From: Eutypa lata
Lineage: Eukaryota; Ascomycota; Sordariomycetes; Xylariales; Diatrypaceae
Assembly (NCBI GenBank): GCA_022661535.1
Contig: JAKULF010000003.1
Span: forward strand, 806,001-870,000
Length of the DNA stretch: 64,000 nt
Reading direction: 5' to 3'
Shown: in pieces, positions 10,152-19,836 of the stretch
Layout: the number at the start of each line of letters is the position of its first letter
How positions within the stretch are numbered: the first letter of the stretch is position 1
Notes under the pieces: generated by a model
Told to the model about the DNA's origin: nothing
The model's database searches: none
Seen by the model: only the letters and a program-made list of their open reading frames with translations
Translations under genes and position numbers: made by a program

Positions 10152-13100
10152 ATGAGCGCGCAGACGGATATTACCAGTGTTAGATTAAGACGAGCAGACC
10201 TCAACAAGGCGCAGGCCGCTCTCGCGACCTTCGCGAACGACAACAAGAACATACCAGAAGATGGAAGTCCAGTTCATTACAGAGCGACTCGTGAGCTCAT
10301 AGACACCCATTATGCGACAGCCGTTCGACTCCACGCCGCGATCATGCAGCGCATCGCGGCGCCTGGTTCACTGGACACCATTAGAGCCACTCTAATGCCC
10401 CAGTACACTACCGCGGAGCAAAAAGAGGTCCAGGACATCCTCCGTGACCACGTTGATCATCTTGGCGATGTTGTCGGCTTTGTAGAAAGCATTTCAGACT
10501 TCTACTGGGGACAAACCAGTGAGCGGATGACAGGAAATTTGACCTGGCTAAAGGCGAGGGTAAATAGGTCGAATGGCGCTAGATACAAGACGGGGTACAA
10601 CTCAGCAATCATTGAAGTGTACAAGAGGTACGCAGATTGGGTAGATGGCGAGTACAAAACGTTAGCGGCCGAGGTCTCCAAGAGTAATCCAGACGGTAAA
10701 TCTTCTACTGGTCCTGCCAGTCCTTCTGGTACTGCTGGTACTACTGGTACTGCTGGTCCTGTTGGTCCTGTTGGTACTGCTGGTCCTGTTGGTACTGCTG
10801 GTCCTGTTGGTACTGCTGGTCCTGTTGGTACTGCTGGTCCTACTGGTACTGTTAGTACTGCTGGTCCTGTTGGTCCTACTGGTACTGTTAGTACTGCTGG
10901 TCCTACTGGTACTGTTAGTACTGCTGGTCCTGTTGGTCCTACTGGTACTGTTAGTACTGCTGGTCCTGTTGGTCCTACTGGTACTGTTGGTACTGCCGGT
11001 ACTGCCGTTCCTAGTGATGCTCTCGTCGCCGCTGTCGCTGCTGCTGCACCTCAAACCCAATCTGGAGAATGGTATGGATACGTAGGCAGGAAAGAGAGGC
11101 TCACAACCAATTTGTGGTTTGAAGAAACAGCCGCAAATTTCGACGCATACTGGGATCAAAACAGTAACGAGATCCTAGCAGGGAACGCAACTCACGCCAA
11201 CTTCCTCACCGACACCCTTCAAGATGCCCTGACGGCACTTCAGGTGGACCCGAATAACACTTTCGATGACGCCGTGAAAGACATGGTTATCCCGGGTCGT
11301 ACTGGACTTCGGACTCTCCAGCAGGCCTTCGCCCTAGAAGACGCAAATAATTATGATGACCACTTGGGGCTCGATCCCCTGACCGGATACAACTTCTACA
11401 AAGGTCTTTTAAAGGGTGAACTGAGCCCAGAAGAGGAAGACCCAAAACCGGGCTTTTCCAACTTGGCAAAACAACCAAAGCAGTCAGGGAAGCTTCGTGG
11501 CGGCGCTCCGCCCAAACGCGCACGCACAGCGGGCTTCCCGTACACGGTACTGCAGGATGAATTAAATAGGATGAAATCTGCTGTTCAGTTAGTAATGGGC
11601 ACGGCAAACGAGATACGGCTATTGCCCGGGGCCGTTCCTGACGTAGATGGACTCAGGAATTTCCAGATAATCCTTGACGGTTTGAGGACACCCGTCATGC
11701 TTCGAGGCAATGATCCTGACGAACAACCACGAACGGTGGAAAAGGGAATACGAAAAAGCCTCAGGGCCGACTTCAGAAGCAACATTACCTTGCCCAATGA
11801 CTTTACAGATATTGAGGGCACGAACGACGTTAACCAACTCATGCAGTGGAGAGTCCAAGAAGAAACCGAAATCAACGATTTGGTTCAACGAATAAATGAA
11901 TGGATCAGCAACCAGACCAGCAACCGGGCCGCTCCGACTATACCGAACAGCTGGAACATCGACGGGATTCAATATCGGGACTTCACAAGACAAGACGCTG
12001 ACGAATGGGTGATACACGCCTTAGAACTCTGGTACCACCAAGTTCGACAACTTGCTGTGCACGACAGACTGTTTGAGCTAAACCAGCTCACTGAAGTAGA
12101 ACTTCTGGAGGTAGAGAGGGAAAGGTTGAGAATCCTCCAACTCCACGAGAAGGTATGGAATGTATGGGACATGACCCACAGGAATAAAGATCTTGGACCG
12201 AGAGCGAAAGAGACAACCAAAGATATCAACGCTCGCCGCCGTAGATGTCGAACCGCCCTCATCAACAAATGGACTAATGACCGCAACACAATCCAGGGGA
12301 TAATTACCAGCCTACAGAAACAGGCTACAACGGCTGGCTCTGCACCAACGCCTGGTCCTCCAGTACCACCTGGCCCTACGGCACCGGTTCTCCCCCCTGT
12401 CGTCCCCGGCCCTGCTCCGACCTCCGATTCAGCTAGGCTCTCCGAGACCCTCAACGCGCTCGTCCAACTACGCAACGGCTACGCAGACGCGCGAAACACC
12501 GCAGTCAACGACCGAGATAAGCTGGATGTGTACGACGCGGGAGACTTCTCGGCCATAAACCAGTATAACATCGAGATCCGCAGTCACAACCAGATCATCT
12601 GGTCGCTGGACAACAAGATTGAGCAGATCCACCTCGGGACGTACAATCCGAATGACCCGATTGCTAGCAAGCGGCCATTCACCGTGGCGCCCTTTGACGC
12701 GAGGGAGCACTATGTCAATCCGCCTCCTAAGAAGAGGCGCCTGCCGCTGGGTATTACCAGTCTCGCGCCGGGTCCTATGCCGGGCGAGCATCCCATGCCG
12801 GGAATCCCTCGAGTCCTAGTTGGCGGGTCTTCCAGCACCGCAAGGAATCTACCTCCTCCTCAAGATCCACCTATTCGACCACCAACTCCATCAAATCCAC
12901 CTCCTCCGAACCCACCTCCTCCGGTTCCACCGCCGCCAGTTCCACCTCCTCCAGTTCCACCTCCGCCAGTTCCACCTCCACCAGTTCCACCTCCGCCAGT
13001 TCCACCTCCAAATCCACCTCCCAAAATCGACAAGAAGCGGGTAGCGTTGGTGCGACAGCAGCTCGCCGACCACGATGCCGAACAGGCGGTGGCGGCCAAG

Positions 13101-16100
13101 GTACAAGCGGACGACAAACTAGCCGCAGCCGCCCAGGCCGACGCAGTCGCGAAAGCAGCTGCGGCCGCGAAAACGGCGGCGGACGCCAAAGCGGCCGCGT
13201 CCTCGAGAATAGCAGGAAACATAAGGGACGTAGTGAGGGGGAAGGCGGCGGCGGAAGCCCGAGCAGCGGCGGACGCCCAGGCAGCGGCGGACGCCAAAGT
13301 GTTGGCGGACACCACGGCAGCTGCGGCTGTCCAGGCGTTAACAGATGCCCAAGACGCTGCAGCCGTCAAAACGGCGGCGGATGCCCAAGCAGCTACATCC
13401 GCCAAGGAAGCAGCAGACGCTCAAGCCGCTCTAGCAGCAGAAGACAACCAAGCAGCAACGGATGCTAAAGCGGCTCAAGCAGCAGCAGACGCTCAAGCGG
13501 CAGCAGACGCCCAAGCAGCCCAAGTAGCAGCGGATGCCAAGGCAGCAGCAGACGCCCAAGCAGCAGCGGACGCCCAAGCAGCAGCAGACGCCCAAGCAGC
13601 AGCGGACGCCCAAGCAGCTCAGGTAGCAGCAGACGCCAAAGCAGCCCAAGCAGCAGCGGATGCCAAAGCAGCCCAAGCAGCAGCGGATGCCAAAGCAGCT
13701 CAGGTAGCAGCGGATACCAAAGCAGCTCAGGCAGCGGCGGACGCTCAAGCGGCAGCGGACGCCCAAGCAGCCCAAGTAGCAGCGGATGCCAAGGCAGCAG
13801 CAGACGCCCAAGCAGCAGCGGACGCCCAAGCAGCAGCAGACGCCCAAGCAGCAGCGGACGCCCAAGCAGCAGCGGACGCCCAAGCAGCAGCGGATGCCAA
13901 AGCAGCTCAGGTAGCAGCAGACGCCAAAGCAGCCCAAGCAGCAGCGGATGCCAAAGCAGCCCAAGCAGCAGCGGATGCCAAAGCAGCTCAGGTAGCAGCG
14001 GATACCAAAGCAGCTCAGGCAGCGGCGGACGCTCAAGCGGCAGCGGACGCCAAAGCAGCCCAAGTAGCAGCGGATGTCAAAGCAGCTCAGGCAGCAGCGG
14101 ACGCCCAAGCAGCAGCAGATGCTAAAAAGGCAGATGCGGCCCAAAAGGCGGCGGCAGCAGCAGCGGCGGCGGCAGTAACAGCAGCTCCAGTTACAGGTCC
14201 AGCTACGGCTCCAGCTACGGCTCCAGCTACGGCTCCAGCTACGGCTCCAGCTACGGCTCTAGCTACGGCTCTAACTACAAGTACAAAAACTGCACAACAA
14301 TCAAGGGACGAAAGAATAGCGGCGATACGGAAAGCGCTCCAGGATATGGACGCTCAAGAAGCCGCGGACGCTCAAGCAGCAGCAGACGCCCAAGCAGCAG
14401 CAGACGCCCAAGCAGCAGCAGACGCCCAAGCAGCAGCAGACGCCCAAGCAGCTCAAGACGCCCAAGCAGCTCAAGTAGCGGCGGACGCTCAAGCAGCAGC
14501 AGATGCCAAAGCGGCTCAGGCAGCATCCGACGTCAAGGCAGCTCAAGCGGCAGCTCAAGCGGCAGCTCAAGCGGCAGCGGATGCCAAAGCAGCTCAAGCA
14601 GCAGCTGACGCTCAAGCAGCAGCGGATGCTCAAGCAGCAGCAGACGCCCAAGCAGCTCAAGCAGCGGCGGACGCTCAAGCAGCAGCGGATGCCAAAGCAG
14701 CTCAAGCAGCAGCGAATGCTAAAAAGGCAGATGCGGCCCAAAAAGCAGCGGCGGCGGCGGCGGCAATAACAGCAGCTCCAGCTACAGGTTCAGCTACGGC
14801 TCTAGCTACAAGTACAGGTACAAGTATAAAAACTGCACAACAATTAAGGGACGAAAGAATAGCGGAAATACGAAAAGCGCTCCAAGATATGGACGCTCAA
14901 GAAGCCGCGGACGCTCAAGCAGCAGCAGATGCCCAAGCAGCAGCGGACGCTCAAGCAGCAGCTGACGCCAAAGCAGCTCAAGCGGCGGCTCAAGCAGCAG
15001 CCGACGTCAAAGCAGCTCAAGCGGCAGCTCAAGCGGCAGCGGATGCCCAAGCAGCTCAAGCAGCAGCGGACGCCCAAGCAGCAGCTGACGCCAAAGCAGC
15101 TCAAGCGGCAGCCCAAGTAGCAGCGGATGCCAAGGCAGCAGCGGACGCCCAAGCAGCAGCGGACGCCCAAGCAGCAGCGGACGCCCAAGCAGCAGCGGAT
15201 GCTAAAAGGGCAGATGCGGCCCAAAAAGCGGCGGCAGCAGCCGCAGCAGCAGCCAAAGGCGCAGCCGCAGCAATGGCAGGACTGAAATCGGTAGAGGACC
15301 AGAAGAGAGTCCAAGACGCGGTGGCCAAGGCGCAAGCAGCCGCGGACGCGCAAGCAGCCGCGGACGCGCAAGCGGTCGCGGACGCGGAAGCAGCCGCCAA
15401 GGCGAAAGCAGCCGTGGACGCGAAAGCAATCGTGGTGGCGGCTCGGGACCCGGCGGTGACGAAGGCGATCGTGGCGGCGGCCATGGCGGCAGCCGACCCG
15501 GCCGACACCGACTACGTGACGGGGATCCCGGGGTCGGACGGGTGGCCCGCGGTCAAGCGCATGATGCGGCGGGTGGCGATCGCGGCGCGGGCGCGGCAGG
15601 TGGCTGAGGAATCGCCTCTGAAGGAGGCCGATCTTGCTGCTGTTGCGGCGGAGGCGGCCAGCGCCGGTATCAAGGCGCCAAAGGCCAACGAGTCGCGGCC
15701 GTACCGGCGGCCGACGGGCCTGGTGGCGATCCAGGCGCAGGAGGACCTGCACCAGCGGTGGCTGCGGACGTTCCCGAACGGGCGGCGGGTGGTGGTGACG
15801 CCGGGGGCGGGCTTCCTGTGCGGGCTGTACGCGGTGATGATCAGCATGCGGGGGCAGTACCCGGGCCTGCCGCAGCCGACGGCGAAGGACCTGCAGTACC
15901 TGGACCCGGCGGACCCGGCGCAGAAGGCGTTGCAGAACGTGATCAAAATAGTGACGCAGGCGAAGGTCGGGGGCGGGGAGGACAACTTCGCCATCGACCA
16001 CCTGACGGCGCTCGTGGGGGCGTGGGCCGGGCGCAACGGCCTCGCCATCACCCTCTGCGTCGAGATCAACGGCAACGACGGGAACCCGCGCCCCATCTAC

Positions 16101-16247
16101 TTCAACCTGGGGTCCAATCTCCCCATCGACGCCACCATCCAGCTGTGGGTCCATCACAACAATTTCAACCACTACTCCGGGATCGTGGGCACACGGCCCA
16201 ATGGCGCCGATGTCGAAGATGTTAGTAGGGTGAATCTTAAACTGTAG
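10152..16247 (+). CDS. Giant repeat-rich protein with C-terminal OTU/papain-like Cys-His domain
   Basis: A single uninterrupted exon encodes 2,031 aa. Order by residue: 1-183 helical N-terminal region; about 184-287 collagen-like Gly-Pro-Val/Thr units; 288-890 mixed globular region with two basic patches (GGAPPKRART near 450 and PPPKKRR near 857) that look like nuclear signals; about 893-957 polyproline (PVPPPPVPPPP); about 969-1782 alanine-rich repeats built on AAADAQ and AAQAAADAK; 1783-2031 a globular C-terminus. The C-terminus holds GAGFLCGLYAVMISM with Cys1890, and NHYSGIVG with His2007. The spacing and context resemble the nucleophile helix and catalytic His of OTU-type cysteine proteases; I recall comparable domains on other fungal proteins. 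No signal peptide or membrane segment. Function unknown. An inactive or non-protease fold is possible. Neighbours give no hint. Confidence 0.85.
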   Translation: MSAQTDITSVRLRRADLNKAQAALATFANDNKNIPEDGSPVHYRATRELIDTHYATAVRLHAAIMQRIAAPGSLDTIRATLMPQYTTAEQKEVQDILRDHVDHLGDVVGFVESISDFYWGQTSERMTGNLTWLKARVNRSNGARYKTGYNSAIIEVYKRYADWVDGEYKTLAAEVSKSNPDGKSSTGPASPSGTAGTTGTAGPVGPVGTAGPVGTAGPVGTAGPVGTAGPTGTVSTAGPVGPTGTVSTAGPTGTVSTAGPVGPTGTVSTAGPVGPTGTVGTAGTAVPSDALVAAVAAAAPQTQSGEWYGYVGRKERLTTNLWFEETAANFDAYWDQNSNEILAGNATHANFLTDTLQDALTALQVDPNNTFDDAVKDMVIPGRTGLRTLQQAFALEDANNYDDHLGLDPLTGYNFYKGLLKGELSPEEEDPKPGFSNLAKQPKQSGKLRGGAPPKRARTAGFPYTVLQDELNRMKSAVQLVMGTANEIRLLPGAVPDVDGLRNFQIILDGLRTPVMLRGNDPDEQPRTVEKGIRKSLRADFRSNITLPNDFTDIEGTNDVNQLMQWRVQEETEINDLVQRINEWISNQTSNRAAPTIPNSWNIDGIQYRDFTRQDADEWVIHALELWYHQVRQLAVHDRLFELNQLTEVELLEVERERLRILQLHEKVWNVWDMTHRNKDLGPRAKETTKDINARRRRCRTALINKWTNDRNTIQGIITSLQKQATTAGSAPTPGPPVPPGPTAPVLPPVVPGPAPTSDSARLSETLNALVQLRNGYADARNTAVNDRDKLDVYDAGDFSAINQYNIEIRSHNQIIWSLDNKIEQIHLGTYNPNDPIASKRPFTVAPFDAREHYVNPPPKKRRLPLGITSLAPGPMPGEHPMPGIPRVLVGGSSSTARNLPPPQDPPIRPPTPSNPPPPNPPPPVPPPPVPPPPVPPPPVPPPPVPPPPVPPPNPPPKIDKKRVALVRQQLADHDAEQAVAAKVQADDKLAAAAQADAVAKAAAAAKTAADAKAAASSRIAGNIRDVVRGKAAAEARAAADAQAAADAKVLADTTAAAAVQALTDAQDAAAVKTAADAQAATSAKEAADAQAALAAEDNQAATDAKAAQAAADAQAAADAQAAQVAADAKAAADAQAAADAQAAADAQAAADAQAAQVAADAKAAQAAADAKAAQAAADAKAAQVAADTKAAQAAADAQAAADAQAAQVAADAKAAADAQAAADAQAAADAQAAADAQAAADAQAAADAKAAQVAADAKAAQAAADAKAAQAAADAKAAQVAADTKAAQAAADAQAAADAKAAQVAADVKAAQAAADAQAAADAKKADAAQKAAAAAAAAAVTAAPVTGPATAPATAPATAPATAPATALATALTTSTKTAQQSRDERIAAIRKALQDMDAQEAADAQAAADAQAAADAQAAADAQAAADAQAAQDAQAAQVAADAQAAADAKAAQAASDVKAAQAAAQAAAQAAADAKAAQAAADAQAAADAQAAADAQAAQAAADAQAAADAKAAQAAANAKKADAAQKAAAAAAAITAAPATGSATALATSTGTSIKTAQQLRDERIAEIRKALQDMDAQEAADAQAAADAQAAADAQAAADAKAAQAAAQAAADVKAAQAAAQAAADAQAAQAAADAQAAADAKAAQAAAQVAADAKAAADAQAAADAQAAADAQAAADAKRADAAQKAAAAAAAAAKGAAAAMAGLKSVEDQKRVQDAVAKAQAAADAQAAADAQAVADAEAAAKAKAAVDAKAIVVAARDPAVTKAIVAAAMAAADPADTDYVTGIPGSDGWPAVKRMMRRVAIAARARQVAEESPLKEADLAAVAAEAASAGIKAPKANESRPYRRPTGLVAIQAQEDLHQRWLRTFPNGRRVVVTPGAGFLCGLYAVMISMRGQYPGLPQPTAKDLQYLDPADPAQKALQNVIKIVTQAKVGGGEDNFAIDHLTALVGAWAGRNGLAITLCVEINGNDGNPRPIYFNLGSNLPIDATIQLWVHHNNFNHYSGIVGTRPNGADVEDVSRVNLKL
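10700..11010 (+). repeat. Coding minisatellite: collagen-like GPVGTA units
   Basis: Tandem 18 bp units (GGTCCTGTTGGTACTGCT and variants) encode GPVGTA, passing into a longer alternating unit that encodes GPTGTVSTAGPV. Few silent differences between units suggest recent expansion by slippage or unequal exchange. Confidence 0.9.
12841..13022 (+). repeat. Coding repeat: polyproline PVPPPP tract
   Basis: Tandem CCACCTCCTCCAGTT-like units encode PVPPPP, between the mixed globular region and the alanine-rich region. A probable extended linker, and a possible profilin- or SH3-binding segment by composition. Confidence 0.85.
13060..15500 (+). repeat. Coding repeat array: alanine-rich AAADAQ / AAQAAADAK units
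   Basis: About 2.4 kb of 18 bp and 27 bp units encoding AAADAQ and AAADAKAAQ. Higher-order duplications are visible: near-identical segments start at about 13491, 13743 and 14031 (252 and 288 bp apart, both multiples of 18). Predicted to be long alpha-helix, in composition similar to bacterial TolA domain II. The array stays in frame throughout. Confidence 0.9.
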
Positions 16248-16874
16248 ATGGCGGTTTGTAAACGGAGGAGCGGACGGTGTAATCGGGATATTGGGGTGAA
16301 CATAGCCGAGCTCGGCGAGGAGCTATGAAAAGAGGGGATGAGTGATTGTTAGTGTCTAGTACCTTTGTATGGCTTCTAAGTACATGCTAGGGGGGGAGGA
16401 AGCGGTGTGCTTTTTCTTTCGTTTTATTTTCACTAGGGAAGTCGAATAGATAAGGGAGTGACTGGGCTACCATCAAGTAGGATTAAAGGATAGGGGGGTG
16501 TTTGGTTTCTCCGATCTACCTATGCAATGTCAGCAGAACGTTTCATTTGTATCTTGAAATACACGTACTACCATTTTGTGTGCTTTGTTCCTCTCGTGAC
16601 CTTAGTGAGTAAGGAGTTCACTGCCGCCCGCTAGGCCCAGACACATGTAGCAAATCTCATCCATTCATTCCCTACTTAGTTCTGGGGGGCCCGCCAGAAA
16701 ACGCCCATACACCAACCTTACACAAACCGCAAACGCCCAATTCATGGGCCCCTGAATATGCCGTACTCATTAATTGTACATTTTCTCTCCCCTACACGGC
16801 TTTTCGGGTCTATACCGCGAATGGTAGGGTAGGCACGCGCAAGCCCACTCCACTTATGCCCATGAAATTATCAA
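16248..16874. other. Intergenic, convergent 3' ends
   Basis: Lies between the 3' ends of the giant repeat-protein gene (+) and the phosphatase gene (-). No gene seen. Confidence 0.5.
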
Positions 16875-18338
16875 TCAGAGGAAGTAATCAGCTACAGGCT
16901 TCTTAGCCGGCATTCCTCTTGAATCCTGAGGTGCCGCCTGGAAGACCCGGTACCTCCGAGCTGGACCGTTTTTGAGTCCATCCCCTCCCTCCATCATGAC
17001 GCCACGCATAGCACCGCCATCGCTGCGTCCGACCTCGCCGTTGCTGCGCCCCAACACGCTCTCCCCCCCGCCGTCTTCCGAGAGCTCGAGCACGGCAGCG
17101 ACGTTGCCGCAGCGGTAGCAATAGTTCGGGGCTGACCATACCGTCACAATGCTGGCATCGAACATCTCCTTAAAACCTTCCATGACAAGCTGGTGGGCTC
17201 GCGCGATGAGCGACAGGTCGTTCCTGTGGTTGAAGACTTTGACAATATCATGCCCAAACAGGAAACCCGCGCCGCGCGGCGAGAGGCCCCAGCCATCTAT
17301 ATCGTCTGGATCGGACCAGAGCAGATCGCACATGGCACCTTCGTGGGGCACTTCTTGTTTCCGGTCTAGCAGGCGGATCTTATCGACTGTGTCTATGAGC
17401 GGTGACAAGCCTCCGTGGACGCAAAGTACGGCACCGGCAGGGTTGCCGTTGGTTCCCCCGCTTGATCCCGATGCGCCGGATCCAGGTGGACCAGTTTTAG
17501 CCGGGGTACCGTTCGGACTGCCCTGCTGCTGGTCTCTAGTCTGATGACGGGAAAAATAACTAATTCTATCTCCATCTGCATTGCAGACTTCTATCTCCAG
17601 ATCCTCCTCCTTGTACCACTCGGCTGTTGTGGCTTCGTTGGATGGGGTAAGGTGATGGGATGCGCCGAGTACGATGGCACCTAGGGCCAGATAGTCGAAG
17701 ATGTCACAGCAATACCGCCAGACATTAGCGCTACCGTATTTCCTAAGGCATTCATCGTAGAACCCGTAGACTGTGGTGATCTGACGAGATTCATGGTTGC
17801 CTCGAATAAGGGTCATGCGGTCGGGGTATCGGACTTTGAGACAAAGTAGCAATAGAAAGGATTCCAGGGAATAAAAACCGCGATCAACGAAGTCCCCTAT
17901 AAGAGTTAAAATAGTTAGCGATAAATCCAGATATCAGGTACCAAGCATATCCTGTACTATAGGGTTGGTGACATACCCATGAACAGATAGTTCGTATCCG
18001 GCGGATCGCCGCCTACGCGAAACAATTCCATTAAGTCATGAAACTGTCCATGAATATCGCCGCATATCTATGCACAACTAGATAAGTATATGTGTTGTAT
18101 TTTTCATAGATATTTAGCTACACATACCGTCACCGGAGCTGCCACGGTCACGATATTACCCTCTTCGATCAGGAGCTCTCTCGCTTTATGGCAAAGCTCT
18201 CGAACCTGGGCTTCGGGTATTGGGCGACATGCTCGTAGCTGAGCAATCGCTCTGTGTTGAAAAAGAGAATGTCAGCGAAAAACATGCACTTGACAGCCAG
18301 GATCTCTTGAAGGATACGCACTGATCCAGGTCGCACAT
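16875..18338 (-). CDS. ppg1: PP2A-like Ser/Thr protein phosphatase, Ppg1 type
   Basis: Four exons on the minus strand: 18322-18338, 18128-18251, 17977-18067 and 16875-17896, all with GT-AG introns and consistent phases; 417 aa. Metallophosphatase motifs are in order: [37 protein letters not shown], then LCVHGGLSP and [12 protein letters not shown]. The C-terminus DYFL is the PP2A-family tail that is methylated at Leu. The N-terminus [16 protein letters not shown] and the insertion before LCVHGG identify Ppg1 rather than PP2A, PP4 or Sit4. Yeast Ppg1 is linked to glycogen accumulation and the Far complex; in filamentous fungi, PPG1 affects growth and virulence (family knowledge). A Gly/Ser/Gln/Asn-rich insert of about 70 residues in the catalytic core explains the length. 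Confidence 0.93.
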
Positions 18339-19278
18339 ATTTGCGACGGTTTAATCGACGCGTCAGCCCGACTTCAAGAATCACAAAAAGCCTAGCTAGT
18401 TACAGTGACCCTGCGTAATAATCGAATGCCGTCTCTTCATAATATGAAGATCAGTGGTTCAATACTGTATCACAGTACCTGTTGTCGTTAATAGGTAGCC
18501 GAAATCGCATCAGTTCAGGAAGACTCGCGACCTAAATTTAACTAGAAGAATGATGGCGCGAACTTAACTGAAGTCATTTATTATGGGTCCTAAGCTAGAC
18601 CCCTGTACACTAATGAGGCGCCATCTGATAACTTGGCCCAAGCTTTCATTATCTTATCTTAATTGAGGCTGATCAGATTCCAACCTTGAAGTTGTTTCGT
18701 TTCGGGGATTGCCGGTAGATGGTTACCTACATACCCAAGCGGTGGACAAAAAAATTGATACACTTCGTGCACTGTGCTACAGCCAAATTTGCTCATATTT
18801 GGACAGTGCGGATTAAGGTAGTGTGTTAATTATTTTGTCCACAGCTTGATACCTTACGCAGTCCACACCTTGGGGATTCTCATTCCAAACCCTCTGATTG
18901 GTCAATCACCTATCGAAACAGTGCGTAGTAAATTTGAGAAGCAAGTGCCTCATAACCACTATCAGCTTACCGAACAGGCCGCCCCGGGCACTCAACACCA
19001 ACTACACGAGGCTTTGATTTCGTTTCGTTTCTTAGCGCGCATATCACTACGATAGTTACGCCCCTAATACCAATGTTGTTCTCCCCAGCAACTTTGAATA
19101 CGTCATTTATCTTCTCACCAGAAGCTGCTGTGCGAGTACGTTTCCATACATATATGACCCAAACCCTCCCCCATCTCCGCCCGGTTGCTAAAAGAAAACG
19201 AACAGTAGTAGCAGCAGCAGGAAATCCACCCACCTCTCCCTCTGGGGACGGACAGACAGACAGACACCCTCACACGCA
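18339..19278. other. Intergenic, divergent promoters
   Basis: Separates the phosphatase (-) and the small membrane protein (+). A GACA tetranucleotide run lies at 19250-19265. No gene seen. Confidence 0.5.
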
Positions 19279-19836
19279 ATGGCACCCTCCCACCTCCACC
19301 CCCGCTCACGAATGACATCCTCCCTCTTCGCCACTACAGTGCTCGCCTCGTTCTTCGTCGTGGCCCTCCCCCACGTACTGCCATGTCCGGCGCCGCCGCG
19401 GGTAGCCTACGCCGACTCCTCCTCCCACTCCCACTCCTCCGACACAGAAGAGCAGATCATCACGATAACCAACCCAGACGGCACCATCACCACCACAACA
19501 AAGCGGAGGCGGAGGGGGACGAGGAAAGCAGCCGAGGTCCGGGATGGGATCGCGGCGTTCGAGGCGCGGGACGAGGATTTTCCCGACCTGGACGTGGTCA
19601 AGAAGGGTGGTGAGAGCACGTCACCCACGGGGCGACAGCGGCGGCGGGGGGGCCGAGGAGGTCCAGGCGAGCGCGAGTGTCCTGTCCCGAAGCCGGGTGG
19701 GGTTATTGGGGAGCTCATGGGGTTCAGTAGGAATAATAATAACAACGACGACAACAACAACAACAACAGTGATACCAAGAGCGCAAGCAGTAACAGTAGT
19801 AGGACCGGCGGCGGCGGTGGCGGGGATAAGACCTGA
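19279..19836 (+). CDS. Small membrane-anchored fungal protein of unknown function
   Basis: 185 aa from 19279, or 174 aa from the in-frame ATG at 19312. The second start gives MTSSLFATTVLASFFVVALP, a hydrophobic anchor beginning at the N-terminus, and is perhaps the real one. The anchor runs into PCPAPP, then an acidic/basic low-complexity region. ECPVPKPGGVIGELMGF lies near residue 135, and an Asn/Asp-Ser-Gly tail follows. The pairing of an N-terminal LFATT...LPHxxPCPAP anchor with a C-terminal ECPVPKPxGxxGELxGF motif is one I recall from uncharacterised proteins across Pezizomycotina, so I judge the gene real. Location (mitochondrial or ER membrane) and role unknown. No intron is needed. Confidence 0.65.
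   Translation: MAPSHLHPRSRMTSSLFATTVLASFFVVALPHVLPCPAPPRVAYADSSSHSHSSDTEEQIITITNPDGTITTTTKRRRRGTRKAAEVRDGIAAFEARDEDFPDLDVVKKGGESTSPTGRQRRRGGRGGPGERECPVPKPGGVIGELMGFSRNNNNNDDNNNNNSDTKSASSNSSRTGGGGGGDKT

Noticed and set aside
10762..11085. Poly(VLL) frame overlapping the collagen-like array
   Set aside because: Alternative-frame reading of the GGTCCTGTTGGTACT units. No start context or domain.
13431..16172. Long open frames on the minus strand opposite the giant repeat gene (237 and 442 codons)
   Set aside because: They arise because the repeat units contain no stop in that antisense frame. Their Cys/Leu/Arg-rich products are shadows, and only the plus-strand frame has a non-repetitive domain at each end.
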